Shown here piece after piece: positions 42,128 through 53,721 of a DNA stretch of 64,000 nucleotides. Source of the DNA: Streptomyces sp. JHA26 (GTDB lineage Bacteria; Actinomycetota; Actinomycetes; Streptomycetales; Streptomycetaceae); assembly GCF_002005565.1 (NCBI RefSeq), contig NZ_BDJC01000033.1, positions 1 to 64,000 on the forward strand. Reading direction: 5' to 3'. The first letter of the stretch is position 1. Every line of letters starts with the position of its first letter. The notes under the pieces are model-generated. The model did no database searches, was not told where the DNA came from, and saw only the letters and a program-made list of their open reading frames with translations. The translations under genes and the position numbers were made by a program.

Positions 42128-43516
42128 TCACACGAGCTCGGGTCGTGCTTCCGCGGGGGTCGGTTCCGGTTCCGGTTCCGGCGCCGGCGCCGGCGCCGGA
42201 ACCGGCGCGGCTTCCGAGTCCCACTGCCGGGTCGTCCACAGGTAGCCGTAGACCACCGAGGCCGTCACCAGGACGAGCAGCGGACCGGACAGCCACGGGT
42301 GCGCGGCCATCTGCCTCGGCAGGAAGCGGTACGACACCAGCAGCAGCGCGAAGACCGTCGCGCCGTGGGCGACCAGCCACGTGGCCGACCGGTCCCAGCC
42401 GCGGGCGAGCGCGCGCATCGCCGCCTCGACCGTCAGCGCGAACACCACACCGGCGAGGAGGTCGGCGCCGTAGTGGTAGCCGAAGCCCAGCGTCGCGGTG
42501 AGGGTGGCGACCAGCCAGAACGCGCCGGCCCAGCGCATCGTCCGCGACCCCTTGCGGGTGTGGACGAACAGCGTGGTGGCCCAGGCGGTGTGCAGGCTGG
42601 GCATGCAGTTGCGCGGGGTGACCGCGTCGAACGGCATCGAGTGCGGGACGCCGACCGGCGGGATCGTGCCCGGCCACAGGTCGGCCGCCGCCCAGGAGCC
42701 GCCTTCGGCGCCGTAGGCGAAGACCGGTCCCACGACCGGGAAGATCATGTACACGGCCGGTCCCAGCAGGCCGATCACCAGGAAGGTGCGCACCAGGTGG
42801 TGGCGCGGAAAACGGCGCTCGACCACGACATGGCGCAGTTGGTAGAGCCCGACGACGGCCGCCGCCAGCGGCAGTTGACCGTAGACCAGGTGCAGGGCGT
42901 GGCCGCTGACCGGCTGGGTGGCCTCGACGATCCGGCCGATCAGCCACGACGGGTTGCCCAGCGCGTGGTCCGCGGTCGCCACGTACGGGTCGAGCACCGT
43001 CGGCCGGGTCTTCGCGGTGATGAGCAGCCAGGTGTCACCCGTCTTGTGACCGGCCACCAGCAGCAGGCCCAGCCCGACACCCTTCAGGAGCAGCACGCGC
43101 TCCCGGCCGGTCCGGCGTGTGACCGCGACGACCGCGCAGCCCAGGACCACCCACAGGGCGCCGTTGCCGAACTCCATGTCGGCGCCGATCGTCCACCGCA
43201 CCAGCGCGAAGACGACGTCGACGGCGATCGCGACGGCGAGCGCGAGGAACCGCTGACGCCAGGTGAGCACCACCATCGTCAACGCCAGCCCGGCGTACAG
43301 CAGCGGCCCCAACGACGGGGTGAACACCACCTCCCGGGCCTGATGGGTGATCGGCCCCGGCAGGCCGTAGTGACGCGCGGCGCATTCCAGCGCGACGAGG
43401 AATCCGAGGGCCGCCGCGCCCGCCGCGGTCCACAGCACAGCCCGTGGGCGGCTCCGTGCGGCGAACACGGAAGCGCGGTCTGTCCGCCCCGGTATTCGTG
43501 GGGGAGTGGTTTTCAA
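42128..43516 (-). CDS. PAP2-superfamily (IPC-synthase-like) membrane phosphatase
   Basis: Up to 462 residues with about ten hydrophobic segments. CMPSLHTAWATTLFVHTR near residue 308 and FGYHYGADLLAGVVFALTVEAA near residue 348 are the two catalytic PAP2_3 motifs (S-x-H and H-x3-D). It should hydrolyse or exchange a lipid phosphate at the membrane surface. The C-terminus is a Pro/Ala/Glu tail (APVPAPAPAPEPEPEP). The start is uncertain: the TTG used has no ribosome site and a GTG 16 codons later is possible. Confidence 0.88.
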   Translation of the reverse strand: MKTTPPRIPGRTDRASVFAARSRPRAVLWTAAGAAALGFLVALECAARHYGLPGPITHQAREVVFTPSLGPLLYAGLALTMVVLTWRQRFLALAVAIAVDVVFALVRWTIGADMEFGNGALWVVLGCAVVAVTRRTGRERVLLLKGVGLGLLLVAGHKTGDTWLLITAKTRPTVLDPYVATADHALGNPSWLIGRIVEATQPVSGHALHLVYGQLPLAAAVVGLYQLRHVVVERRFPRHHLVRTFLVIGLLGPAVYMIFPVVGPVFAYGAEGGSWAAADLWPGTIPPVGVPHSMPFDAVTPRNCMPSLHTAWATTLFVHTRKGSRTMRWAGAFWLVATLTATLGFGYHYGADLLAGVVFALTVEAAMRALARGWDRSATWLVAHGATVFALLLVSYRFLPRQMAAHPWLSGPLLVLVTASVVYGYLWTTRQWDSEAAPVPAPAPAPEPEPEPTPAEARPELV

Positions 43517-43702
43517 TGATATGGCTCGTTTGTCGGATATGGACGGAAGGGGGCACTCAGCGCGCTGTTCGGCAGGGTGTTCCGGTGAAGAGCGGACGAT
43601 CGACGGATCGTCGTGAGCTCGAACATGCTAGCGGCACGGTGCGGGACCTCAGCCGTCATGGCCGACACGGGCCTTCCCCACGGGCCAGCCGCGGGGGCCC
43701 GG

Positions 43703-45802
43703 TCAGTCACCCGGGGATATGAGGAGCAGGGCGATGTCGTCGCCCGGCGTGGGCGCGTGCCGGATGAGGGTGTCGGCCATGGTGTCGAGATCGGCCGGAT
43801 CCGCGTGTTCGAGAAGCCCCGCGAGGGCGGCGGTCGCGTCGTCGGGGTCCACCCCCGGGGCCTCGACGAGCCCGTCCGTGTAGAGGGCGAGCACGGACCC
43901 GTGCGGCAGCGGGATCTCCAGAGCCGGGTAGGCGGTGTCCGGCTCGATGCCCAGCAGCAGGCCGGGAGGCACCCGGAGGAGTTCGGTGCGTCCGTCGGCG
44001 TGGCGCAGCAGCGGCGGCGGGTGGCCGGCGGTGGCCACGCACGCGCGACGCCCGGCGAGGTCGAGGTGGACGTAGACGCAGCTGGTGAACAGACCGGGGT
44101 CGAGATCGGTGAGCAGCCGGTTGGTGCGGGCCAGGACGTCGGCGGGGGACGCGCCCACGGTGGCGTGGGCGTGCACGGCGGTGCGGACCTGCCCCATGAG
44201 AGCCGCGGCGTCCACGTTGTGCCCCTGCACGTCGCCGATGGCGGCACCGGCCGTGTGCGCGTCGAGGCGGATGAGGTCGTAGAAGTCGCCGCCGATGCCC
44301 AGGCCCCGGGCGGCCGGCAGGTAGCGGGCGGCGATCCTCAGCCCGGGGATCCGGGGCAGCGTGTGCGGCAGGAGAGCGGACTGCAGGCGGTGGGCGAGGT
44401 GGTCCTTGGCGTCGTAGAGGCGGGCGCGGTCCAGGGCCTGCCCGACCAGACCGGCCATGGAGGTGAGCACGGCGCGCTCGCCGGGCGGGAAGACCCGGCG
44501 GTGGCCATAGGCGAGCAGGAGCGAGCCGATGGGGCGGCCGGACGCGATCAACGGCAGGACGGCCCATGACGCCATGCCGTCCTCGTGGACGGTGGACGGG
44601 TAGGCGCGCCGGAGGTCGGCGAAGGTCGGGAAGAAGCTGGGGACGCCGGTGGTCAGGACCTCGCTGCCGGGAACGTCCGAGTTCAGGGGGATCCCGTCGA
44701 AACGGTCCGTCAGCTCGGTGGGGTAGCCCCGGTGGCCGAGGATCCTCAGGCGGCCGTCCTCGGACGACATCAGCACCATGGCCTGTGCGCCGAGGGCGGG
44801 CAACAGCTGGTCCGCGGCCTGCTCGACCACGTCCTGGACGCCGACGGCCTCGGTGAGGGTGGCGGCCAGGTGCATCAGGTGGTAGAGCAGGGTGGCGCGG
44901 CTGGGACCGGCGGCCGGGACGGACGGGGCCGCGGGCGCCTCCTCGGCGGGGTCGCTCCGCCGGATGCGGACGCTGATGCCGGACGGGTCCGGATACAGCT
45001 CGAAGGACAGCCACACGTCCGGGGGGCGCAGCACGGTGAAGGTCTGCGGCCGCCGGCTGACCAGCGCGGCCCGGTAGCGGTCCTCGACCTGGGGGACGTC
45101 CATCCACGGCAGCGACTCCCAGGGCAGCGTGCCCAGCAGGGAGGCCGCGTCACGGCCGAGGAGGCCGGTGGCTGCCGGGGTGATGAAGACGATGCGGCCG
45201 TTTGTGTCCAGCGCGCAGGACCCTCCGGGCAGCCGGTCGACGAACGCCGAGACCACCGCCGCCTCGTTGAGGGAGAGGGAGCGGCCGGCCGTCGGCGGCA
45301 GCATCCGCGGCCGGTCGGCGGGCACCACCGGGTCGCCGCGGTCCGCCGCTCGTTGCAGGAGGCCGCCCAGCCGGCGGCAGCCGCTCTCGATCGCCTCGCG
45401 CTCGCCCCGGTCCAGCCGGCCCGGACGGCCCCCGGGCCACAGCAGCACCAACCCGCCCCGGAGCGCGGTGTCCGAAGCGACCGGGGCGGCCGCCAGCGCG
45501 AACTCGTACGGCAGGACGAGCGCCGGACGCGGGTACTGGCGCGCCATCTCCTCCTGACCGCCGATCCAGACCATGCGCCGCTCGCGCACGGCGTCCGCCA
45601 CCGGCATGGGATCGGTCAGCGCGATCCGCCGCCACGGGGCCGCGATCTCCTCCGGCACCCCCGCCACCAGGACCAGCCGCAACGCGTCACCGTCGGACGG
45701 CAACACGTACAGCAGTCCGCCGAACGCCCCGGACTCCCGCACCACGGCGGCCATGGCGGCGTCCATCAGCCACCCGCCCGGACCCGCGGCCGGGCAGGCC
45801 AC
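43703..45802 (-). CDS. GAF-PAS-GAF-SpoIIE protein phosphatase
   Basis: About 699 residues. An N-terminal GAF-like region (LLYVLPSDGDALRLVLVAGVPEEI), a PAS domain at about 190-290 (GSCALDTNGRIVFITPAATGLLGRDAASLLG), a GAF domain at about 310-460 and a SpoIIE/PP2C domain at about 480-697 (GIGGDFYDLIRLDAHTAGAAIGDVQGHN, VLALYTDGLVE). Start is uncertain: GTG 45802 is the longest, ATG 45766 is possible. Second such phosphatase within 7 kb. Likely input to a sigma-factor partner-switch encoded elsewhere. Confidence 0.92.
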   Translation of the reverse strand: MACPAAGPGGWLMDAAMAAVVRESGAFGGLLYVLPSDGDALRLVLVAGVPEEIAAPWRRIALTDPMPVADAVRERRMVWIGGQEEMARQYPRPALVLPYEFALAAAPVASDTALRGGLVLLWPGGRPGRLDRGEREAIESGCRRLGGLLQRAADRGDPVVPADRPRMLPPTAGRSLSLNEAAVVSAFVDRLPGGSCALDTNGRIVFITPAATGLLGRDAASLLGTLPWESLPWMDVPQVEDRYRAALVSRRPQTFTVLRPPDVWLSFELYPDPSGISVRIRRSDPAEEAPAAPSVPAAGPSRATLLYHLMHLAATLTEAVGVQDVVEQAADQLLPALGAQAMVLMSSEDGRLRILGHRGYPTELTDRFDGIPLNSDVPGSEVLTTGVPSFFPTFADLRRAYPSTVHEDGMASWAVLPLIASGRPIGSLLLAYGHRRVFPPGERAVLTSMAGLVGQALDRARLYDAKDHLAHRLQSALLPHTLPRIPGLRIAARYLPAARGLGIGGDFYDLIRLDAHTAGAAIGDVQGHNVDAAALMGQVRTAVHAHATVGASPADVLARTNRLLTDLDPGLFTSCVYVHLDLAGRRACVATAGHPPPLLRHADGRTELLRVPPGLLLGIEPDTAYPALEIPLPHGSVLALYTDGLVEAPGVDPDDATAALAGLLEHADPADLDTMADTLIRHAPTPGDDIALLLISPGD

Positions 45803-46134
45803 GCCGCACCGCCCGGAGGCCTTCGCCCCCCGGCCCTCGGCCCGCTCACCCCGGCCCGCCGGCCGGACCGAACATCACCCATACGCGGACACTACGCCCC
45901 GCCCGCCGCTCCGGCATCCGGTCACCGGGACGGCCCCGTTCCGCGGTTGCGGTACCGCGCCGCCGTCGCACCGTGCCGTCGGCGCGACGGCCCCGGCCGC
46001 CCGGACCGCCGCGGCCGGCGAAGGCGGCCCCGGGCGCGGTGCGGCGGCACCGGACCCTGCCCGCCCGTGGCACCGGGTCCATGATCGGGGGGTACGGCGT
46101 CGTCGCCCCCGACGCCCCGAGCCCAGGAGGAGCC
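45803..46134. other. Divergent promoter gap, no gene seen
   Basis: This 332-base stretch between the phosphatase and the quinone reductase is Pro/Arg-coding in every frame with no plausible protein. No strong palindrome or consensus promoter was found by eye. Confidence 0.45.
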
Positions 46135-47154
46135 ATGCCTGCCGGCGCAGTCCCCGACGTGATGCGGGCCGCCTTCATCGACGCCGTCGGCCCGGCCGAC
46201 GCCATCCGGTACGGGACGCTCCCCGTGCCGCCCGTCGGACCCACGGACGTGCTCGTCCGCGTCGAGGCCGTCGCCGTCGACCCCGTGGACACCTTCGTAC
46301 GGTCCGGCGCCTACGCCACCCCGCTCCCGTTCCCCTTCGTCGTCGGGCGTGACCTGGTGGGCGAGGTCGTCGGGACCGGGAGCGGAGCGGTGGGCTTCAC
46401 GCCCGGACAGCGGGTGTGGTGCAACAGCCTGGGACACGCGGGCCGGCAGGGAGCCTGCGCCGAGTACGCGACGGTCGCCGCCGAGCGGCTCTACGCGGCA
46501 CCGGACGGCATCGCCGGGGAGCACCTCGTCGCGGCCGCCCACCCGGCGGCGTCGGCCTGGCTCGCGCTGTTCCGGCACGGCAGGCTGAGGGCCGGCGAGA
46601 CCGTGTACGTCGGCGGCGGCGCCGGCAACGTGGGCGGCGCCGCCGTCGCACTGGCCGCCCGGGCCGGCGCCCGCGTGATCGCGACCGCGCGTGCCGAGGA
46701 CGCCCCGGCGGTCCGCGCCCTGGGCGCCGCGGAGGTCCTCGACTACCGGGCGCCCGGTCTCGACGGGCACCTGCGCCGGGCCGCGCCCCGCGGGTACGAC
46801 CTGCACCTCGACACCTCCGGGCACGGCGTGCTGGCCGACTCCGTCGACCTGCTGGCGCACGGCGGGCGCCTGGTCGCCATGGTCGGACTGGGCGGCGGCC
46901 CCTCCGCGCTGCCGCTCGGCCGCCTGTACACCAAGGACGCGAGCATCGTGGGCTTCGCCATCAGCAACGCCACGACCGCCGACCTCGCCGAGGCGGCCGA
47001 AGGGGTCGTGAGCGTCCTGCGCGACACCCCGTGGCGCCCGCGCATCGCCGACCGCCTGCCGTTGTCGATGACCGCGCAGGCCCACCGGAGACTGGAGGCC
47101 GGCACGGTGAGCGGCCGGCTGGTCCTCGTACCGGACGGCCGGGGGAACGCATGA
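46135..47154 (+). CDS. Quinone oxidoreductase, zinc-free MDR family
   Basis: A 339-residue medium-chain dehydrogenase/reductase. MRAAFIDAVGPADAIRYGTLPVPPVGPTDVLVRV is the standard start; FVVGRDLVGEVVGTGSGAVGF the substrate fold; VYVGGGAGNVGGAAVALAARAGARVIATA near residue 160 the NADP fold with AxxGxxG-like loop. No zinc-ligand cysteine pattern is present, as in quinone reductases (Qor). AGGAGGAG precedes the ATG. Confidence 0.9.
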   Translation: MPAGAVPDVMRAAFIDAVGPADAIRYGTLPVPPVGPTDVLVRVEAVAVDPVDTFVRSGAYATPLPFPFVVGRDLVGEVVGTGSGAVGFTPGQRVWCNSLGHAGRQGACAEYATVAAERLYAAPDGIAGEHLVAAAHPAASAWLALFRHGRLRAGETVYVGGGAGNVGGAAVALAARAGARVIATARAEDAPAVRALGAAEVLDYRAPGLDGHLRRAAPRGYDLHLDTSGHGVLADSVDLLAHGGRLVAMVGLGGGPSALPLGRLYTKDASIVGFAISNATTADLAEAAEGVVSVLRDTPWRPRIADRLPLSMTAQAHRRLEAGTVSGRLVLVPDGRGNA

Positions 47155-47328
47155 GTCCGGCGGCCCGGCCGCGCGGGACGGGCCGCCCGCCCGCACCGTG
47201 ACCGTCGGACGCCGTCGGGCCGTTCCGCATCGACGGTGCGCGACGACCGGACATACTGCTCGCGGACCGAGCCCTCGGACGCCGACGCCGGGCCGCGCAG
47301 CCGGCCCCGCCCGACAGATGGAGACACC

Positions 47329-49719
<2,391 letters not shown>

Positions 49720-49726
49720 CCGGGCC

Positions 49727-49754
49727 GTGCCCGGACGCCCTCCCGTCCGGGCAC
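49727..49754. terminator. Terminator after the UvrA-like gene
   Basis: GTGCCCGGACG-CCCTCC-CGTCCGGGCAC is a perfect 11-6-11 hairpin starting eight bases after the stop codon. Confidence 0.8.
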
Positions 49755-49814
49755 CCCCGAGTGGTGGTGCGGCGGTCCGCGGTCCACGCTGGTCGGGGAC
49801 CGTGAGGAGCGCAC

Positions 49815-50132
49815 ATGGGCAACGGCCGACACCGCCGGACACCGCGCGTCGTCGTCGCCGGCGGCGGGCTCGCGGGCCCGGCCTGCGCGTCCGCACCGGC
49901 CACCGCGACGGCTCCCTCCCGGACCGGGACCTCCAGGGCCGCGACACCACGTACCCGCGGGTCCGCCGTCTGCTGCCGCCGCGCGAGCTGCGACTGCGGC
50001 CGTCCACCCCCGGGGGCGCCGGCCCGCACACCGTCCGGCACCCTGCGGCTCACCGACCCCACGAGGCCCCCCCGCGAGGCCGGTTCCCTCCTGCCGGGCC
50101 GCCCCGGACGTCCCACCGGCCCCACCGAGTAG
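49815..50132 (+). pseudogene. Possible remnant of an FAD/NAD-binding oxidoreductase
   Basis: A 105-codon frame begins TPRVVVAGGGLAG, the exact look of a Rossmann dinucleotide-binding start, then immediately becomes Ala/Pro/Arg-rich sequence with no fold. In another frame RVRTGHRDGSLPDRDLQG is more protein-like. It may be a gene joined by deletion to an unrelated end. It could also be chance. Confidence 0.35.
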
Positions 50133-50157
50133 AACCGAGAAGGAAGGGAGTACCGAG

Positions 50158-50385
50158 ATGGTGAAGAACCGTGGCGGGAACGAGAAACCGAAGAAGGGCG
50201 ACAAGGTCGCCTGGAGCAGTCACGGCAGCGAGACCGAGGGCACGGTGGAGAAGGAGATCACCGAACGGACCGAGGCCGCGGGCCGCACGGTCGACGCCTC
50301 ACCGGACGACCCGCAGTACCAGGTCCGCAGCGACAGGTCCGGCAAGTCCGCGGTGCACAAGCCGTCCGCGCTCAGGAAGAAGTGA
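50158..50385 (+). CDS. DUF2945 (TUDOR-like) protein, second copy
   Basis: A 75-residue paralogue of the protein at 37833-38054: KKGDKVAWSSHGSETEGTVEK and SPDDPQYQVRSDRSGKSAVHKPSAL. GAAGGAAGGGAG precedes the ATG. Its stop overlaps the next gene's GTG (GTGA), so DUF2945 and DUF3140 are translated together here. Confidence 0.9.
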   Translation: MVKNRGGNEKPKKGDKVAWSSHGSETEGTVEKEITERTEAAGRTVDASPDDPQYQVRSDRSGKSAVHKPSALRKK

Positions 50386-50723
50386 CGGGCGTGGACGACG
50401 CAGAGCGCAAGGAGACCTGGGACGACTTCCGCGAGCTGGTGAACATGACCCCGGCCGAACTGGAGGAGTGGCTCGCCACCGACGCCTCCCGCGACGCCGG
50501 ACAGCACGAGGACGGCGGCGAGTCCACCGGGCACGCGTCCGGCCGCCGCATCGTGGGCATCCTGCGGGCGAAGAAGAGCGACCTCACGGACGACGACTAC
50601 GCGCACCTGCGCAAGGTCGTCGGTTACGTCCGCCGGCACCTGGCGCAGCGACCCTCGGGGGACGTCCGCGACACCCGCTGGCGGCACTCGCTGATGAACT
50701 GGGGCCACGACCCGCTGTCCTGA
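50382..50723 (+). CDS. DUF3140 family protein
   Basis: A 113-residue acidic protein: WDDFRELVNMTPAELEEWL, STGHASGRRIVGILRAKKSDLTDDDYAHLRKVVGYVRRHLAQRP and RWRHSLMNWGHDPLS, matching DUF3140 throughout. The GTG at 50382 overlaps the DUF2945 stop; a GTG three codons later is also possible. Function unknown, but translational coupling to DUF2945 points to a shared role. Confidence 0.88.
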   Translation: MTGVDDAERKETWDDFRELVNMTPAELEEWLATDASRDAGQHEDGGESTGHASGRRIVGILRAKKSDLTDDDYAHLRKVVGYVRRHLAQRPSGDVRDTRWRHSLMNWGHDPLS

Positions 50724-50754
50724 CGCCGTGCCACCGCACCGGAGGAACACCCCC

Positions 50755-51210
50755 ATGTCAGACACGCACCGGCGTCCGGAGGGCGTCGACGACAAGACGG
50801 TGGAGGCCCTCGGGTCCCTGTCCAAGGCGCTGGAGACCGTCGAACGCGCCCGCGGGCACCTGTACTCCTTCCACCAGCTCACCGGCACCGCCGACCTGGA
50901 ACTGGACCGCACCGTGGAACTGCTGCGCGAGGCCGGCCACCCCGAGTGGGCGCAGCGCGTCGAGACGGAGATCCTCGGACGCAACGTCATCCCCGGCCAC
51001 TGGACCTTCCAGATCGTCGAGGCGTACGACCAGACGTACTACCGGGCCTTCAGGGACCTGGAGCACGAGGCGGTGGGGCGGCTCGCCGACGGCCGGGACC
51101 ACCTCTACGAGGCGGAGATGAAGGAGGCCCGCCGCACCCGGAACCATCCGGACCACACGGCCGGCCCCGACAGCCCCGGAACCCGCCCGCCGACCGCCCC
51201 CTTCGCCTGA
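50755..51210 (+). CDS. Conserved hypothetical protein
   Basis: A 151-residue, mainly helical, charged protein (VDDKTVEALGSLSKALETVERARGHLYSFHQLTG... EWAQRVETEILGRNVIPGHWTFQIVEAYDQTYYRAFRDLEHEAVGRLADGRDHLYEAEMKEARR). No membrane segment. GGAGGAAC precedes the ATG and it lies 31 bases after DUF3140, so it is probably the third gene of that operon. I do not recognise a characterised domain. Its stop touches a photolyase remnant on the other strand. Confidence 0.85.
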   Translation: MSDTHRRPEGVDDKTVEALGSLSKALETVERARGHLYSFHQLTGTADLELDRTVELLREAGHPEWAQRVETEILGRNVIPGHWTFQIVEAYDQTYYRAFRDLEHEAVGRLADGRDHLYEAEMKEARRTRNHPDHTAGPDSPGTRPPTAPFA

Positions 51211-51427
51211 CGGCCGCCCGCTCGGCCGCGTCCGCGAGGAGGGCCGGCCGGTCGGGCACCGCGAACCCCGCTGCGTCGACGCCCCGGTCCCGGACGAACA
51301 GCGGCACCACCTCACCGCCCCGGTCGAGGGCGGCGCGCGGCGGCGGGCGGTCGTGCGGGCGCAGGCCGACGGTGGACAGGACGACCCGGACGGCCGTGGT
51401 GCCCCTTCGCGGGGCGGTGGGGTGCAT
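51211..51427 (-). pseudogene. N-terminal remnant of a deoxyribodipyrimidine photolyase
   Basis: On the minus strand a GTG/ATG-started frame reads TAVRVVLSTVGLRPHDRPPP then RAALDRGGEVVPLFVRDRGV and DAAGFAVPDRPALLADA. This is the photolyase N-terminal antenna-domain pattern (VLFTxDLRxHDxPxLRAAL...VPLFVxD). The D of the DLR motif is G, and homology ends after about 70 codons where the neighbouring gene begins, so over 80 percent is lost. It starts 28 bases after the DUF2867 gene stop, as in an operon. Confidence 0.7.
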
Positions 51428-51455
51428 CAGGCGCCTCGGAACGCCTCGCGGGGCC

Positions 51456-53012
51456 TCAGGAGACCGGCGTCCGGCGGGACGCTCCGGGCCGGGACGTGCG
51501 GGCGGCGGTCCGGGCGATGTTGCGGGCCATGCCGCCGAACACCACGGCGTGGAAGGGCGACACGCTCCACCAGTAGGCGTGACCCGCCAGCCCGTGGGGA
51601 TGGAACAGGGCCCGCTGGCGGTACCGCGTCCGGCCGGCCCCGTCGGTCTCGGCGTACATCTCCAGCCAGGCCAGGCCCGGCAGCCGCATCTCGGCGCGCA
51701 GCCGCAGCAGCCGGCCGGGGACGATCTCCTCCACCCGCCAGAAGTCCAGCGAGTCGCCCGTCCGCAGCCGGGCGGCGTCGCGCCGGCCGCGATGCAGGCC
51801 CGCGCCGCCGACCAGCCGGTCCAGCCAGCCGCGCACCGCCCAGGCGAGCGGGAAGGAGTACCAGCCGTTGACGCCGCCGATGCCCTCGATCACCCGCCAC
51901 AGCGCGTCGCGCGGGGCGTCGACGCTCAGCGCGCGGTCGTCGGTGTAGAGGCTGCCGCCCGCCCAGTGGGGGTCGGTGGGCAGCGGGTCGCTGGGCGCAC
52001 CGGGGAGGGACGCGGACGACCAGCGGGTGGTGACGCGCGCCTCCCGCACCCGGCGCAGCGCCAGCCGGAGCGCGTCGTCGAACCCGAGGGGAGAGCCGGG
52101 CGGCGCCGGCACGTACCGCTCGATGTCGTCGTCCCGGCACACCACCTCGTGGCGCAGCGACTCGGTGAGCGGCCGCGCGATCGACGCCGGTACCGGGGTG
52201 ACCAGGCCGACCCAGTGGCTGGACAGGCCGGGCGTGAGCATCGGCACGGGAAGGATCAGCCGTCGCGGCAGCTCGGCCACCCGGGCGTAGCGGAGCATCA
52301 TGTCCCGGTAGGTGAGGACATCGGGGCCGCCGACGTCGAAGGCGCGGCTGACGTCGTCCGGCATGCGGGCGCTGCCGACGAGGGCGCGCAGCACGTCCCG
52401 GACGGCGACCGGCTGGATGCGGGTGTGGACCCAGCTGGGCGTCACCATCACCGGCAGCCGCTCGGTGAGGTAGCGCAGCATCTCGAAGGAGGCCGAGCCC
52501 GAGCCGATGATGACGGCGGCCCGCAGGACGGTCGTGGGCACGCCGGAGGCCAGCAGGATGCGGCCGACCTCCGCCCGCGACCTCAGGTGCGGCGACAGCT
52601 CCCCCTCCGGCACGCCCGGCGGGGTGAGGCCGCCGAGGTAGACGATGCGGCGCACCCCCGCCGCCCTCGCCCGCTCGGCGAAGGTGCGGGCGGCCCGCCG
52701 GTCGGTCGCCTCGAAGTCCCGGCCGGTGCCCAGCGCGTGCACCAGGTAGTAGGCGACGTCGACGCCCTCCAGCGCCCGCCCCACCGAGTCCGCGTCCAGG
52801 ACGTCGCCCCGCGCCACCTCCACGTCCGCCGCCCAGGGGTGGTCGCGCAGCTTGTCCGGGGAACGGGCCAGGCACCGCACCGCGTGACCGGCGGCGAGGA
52901 GCTCCGGCACGAGCCGGCCGCCGATGTACCCCGTGGCGCCGGTGACCAGGCAACGGCCCCCCGCCGCGCCGTCGCCGTCCGTGCCGCCGCGTCCTTCGTT
53001 CGCCTCGTTCAT
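51456..53012 (-). CDS. NAD(P)-binding/DUF2867 fusion oxidoreductase
   Basis: A 518-residue protein. Residues 20-330 are an atypical short-chain dehydrogenase (CLVTGATGYIGGRLVPELLAAGHAVRCLARSP, VAYYLVHALGTGRDF, RIVYLGGLTPPG, VLRAAVIIGSGSASFEMLRYL). Residues about 340-505 are DUF2867 (SRPBCC-like: DALWRVIEGIGGVNGWYSFPLAWAVRGWLDRLVGG... YAYWWSVSPFH-type end). Divergent from a MarR gene; a photolyase remnant follows, so this was probably a light- or stress-linked operon. Confidence 0.92.
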   Translation of the reverse strand: MNEANEGRGGTDGDGAAGGRCLVTGATGYIGGRLVPELLAAGHAVRCLARSPDKLRDHPWAADVEVARGDVLDADSVGRALEGVDVAYYLVHALGTGRDFEATDRRAARTFAERARAAGVRRIVYLGGLTPPGVPEGELSPHLRSRAEVGRILLASGVPTTVLRAAVIIGSGSASFEMLRYLTERLPVMVTPSWVHTRIQPVAVRDVLRALVGSARMPDDVSRAFDVGGPDVLTYRDMMLRYARVAELPRRLILPVPMLTPGLSSHWVGLVTPVPASIARPLTESLRHEVVCRDDDIERYVPAPPGSPLGFDDALRLALRRVREARVTTRWSSASLPGAPSDPLPTDPHWAGGSLYTDDRALSVDAPRDALWRVIEGIGGVNGWYSFPLAWAVRGWLDRLVGGAGLHRGRRDAARLRTGDSLDFWRVEEIVPGRLLRLRAEMRLPGLAWLEMYAETDGAGRTRYRQRALFHPHGLAGHAYWWSVSPFHAVVFGGMARNIARTAARTSRPGASRRTPVS

Positions 53013-53115
53013 GGTGTTCCGTCTCTCGTGGGACAGCCGTCGTGCTGACCTCTTCCCCGAACGGGCCGTCACGGGCGCGCCGTGGACGGATGTGACCCTT
53101 CTATACGCTGATCGC

Positions 53116-53625
53116 GTGGCGACAGCGAACCAGCGCGGACGGCGCGCGCACGAACGGCAGACCCCGGCCGGGGCCGAGGCGGGCGACCTCCACGTCCTCG
53201 CCGCCGGACTGCGGCGGATGAACGGTGAGATCAACCGTCTCGTGCACGGCTTCGCCGCCGCCCACGGGCTGCACGCCACCGACGTCCAGGCGCTCGCGGC
53301 GATCCTGGACGCCGAGGAGCCGATGACGCCGGGACGGCTGCGCGAGCACCTGGGACTGACCTCGGGCGCGGTCACGGCCTGCGTGGACCGCCTGGAACGC
53401 GCCGGGCACGTGCGCCGGGTCAGGGAGAGCGCCGACCGCCGGGTCGTCCATCTGCACTACGTGCCCGGCGCCCGCGCGGCGGCCCGGACGCACTTCCGGC
53501 CGCTGGCCCGGGCCGCGGCGGCGGCCCGGGACCGCTTCGACGCGGAGGAACTGGCGGTCGTGGTGCGCTTCGTGGCGGCCATGAACGAGGAACTGCGGCT
53601 CGTACGGACCGCCGGCGACCGCTGA
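53116..53625 (+). CDS. MarR-family transcriptional regulator, probably leaderless
   Basis: A 169-residue winged-helix regulator: EINRLVHGFAAAHGLHATDVQALAAILDAEEPMTPGRLREHLGLTSGAVTACVDRLERAGHVRRVRESADRRVVHLHYV. The GTG start at 53116 lies six bases after TACGCT (53104-53109), a TAnnnT -10 box, with no ribosome site, so the mRNA is likely leaderless. Divergent from the DUF2867 oxidoreductase, which it presumably controls. Confidence 0.88.
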   Translation: MATANQRGRRAHERQTPAGAEAGDLHVLAAGLRRMNGEINRLVHGFAAAHGLHATDVQALAAILDAEEPMTPGRLREHLGLTSGAVTACVDRLERAGHVRRVRESADRRVVHLHYVPGARAAARTHFRPLARAAAAARDRFDAEELAVVVRFVAAMNEELRLVRTAGDR

Positions 53626-53721
53626 CCCCCGCCGTTCGCGCACAGGGGTGACGGCCGTCCGCATCAAGGGACGGGTCGCGGGCACCGGACGGGGTACCGA
53701 CACGGCACGGCGGGCCGATAA

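Noticed and set aside
49815-50132. Intact small FAD protein
   Set aside because: Only the first 20 or so residues resemble a dinucleotide-binding fold; the remainder cannot form one, so it is listed as a possible remnant.
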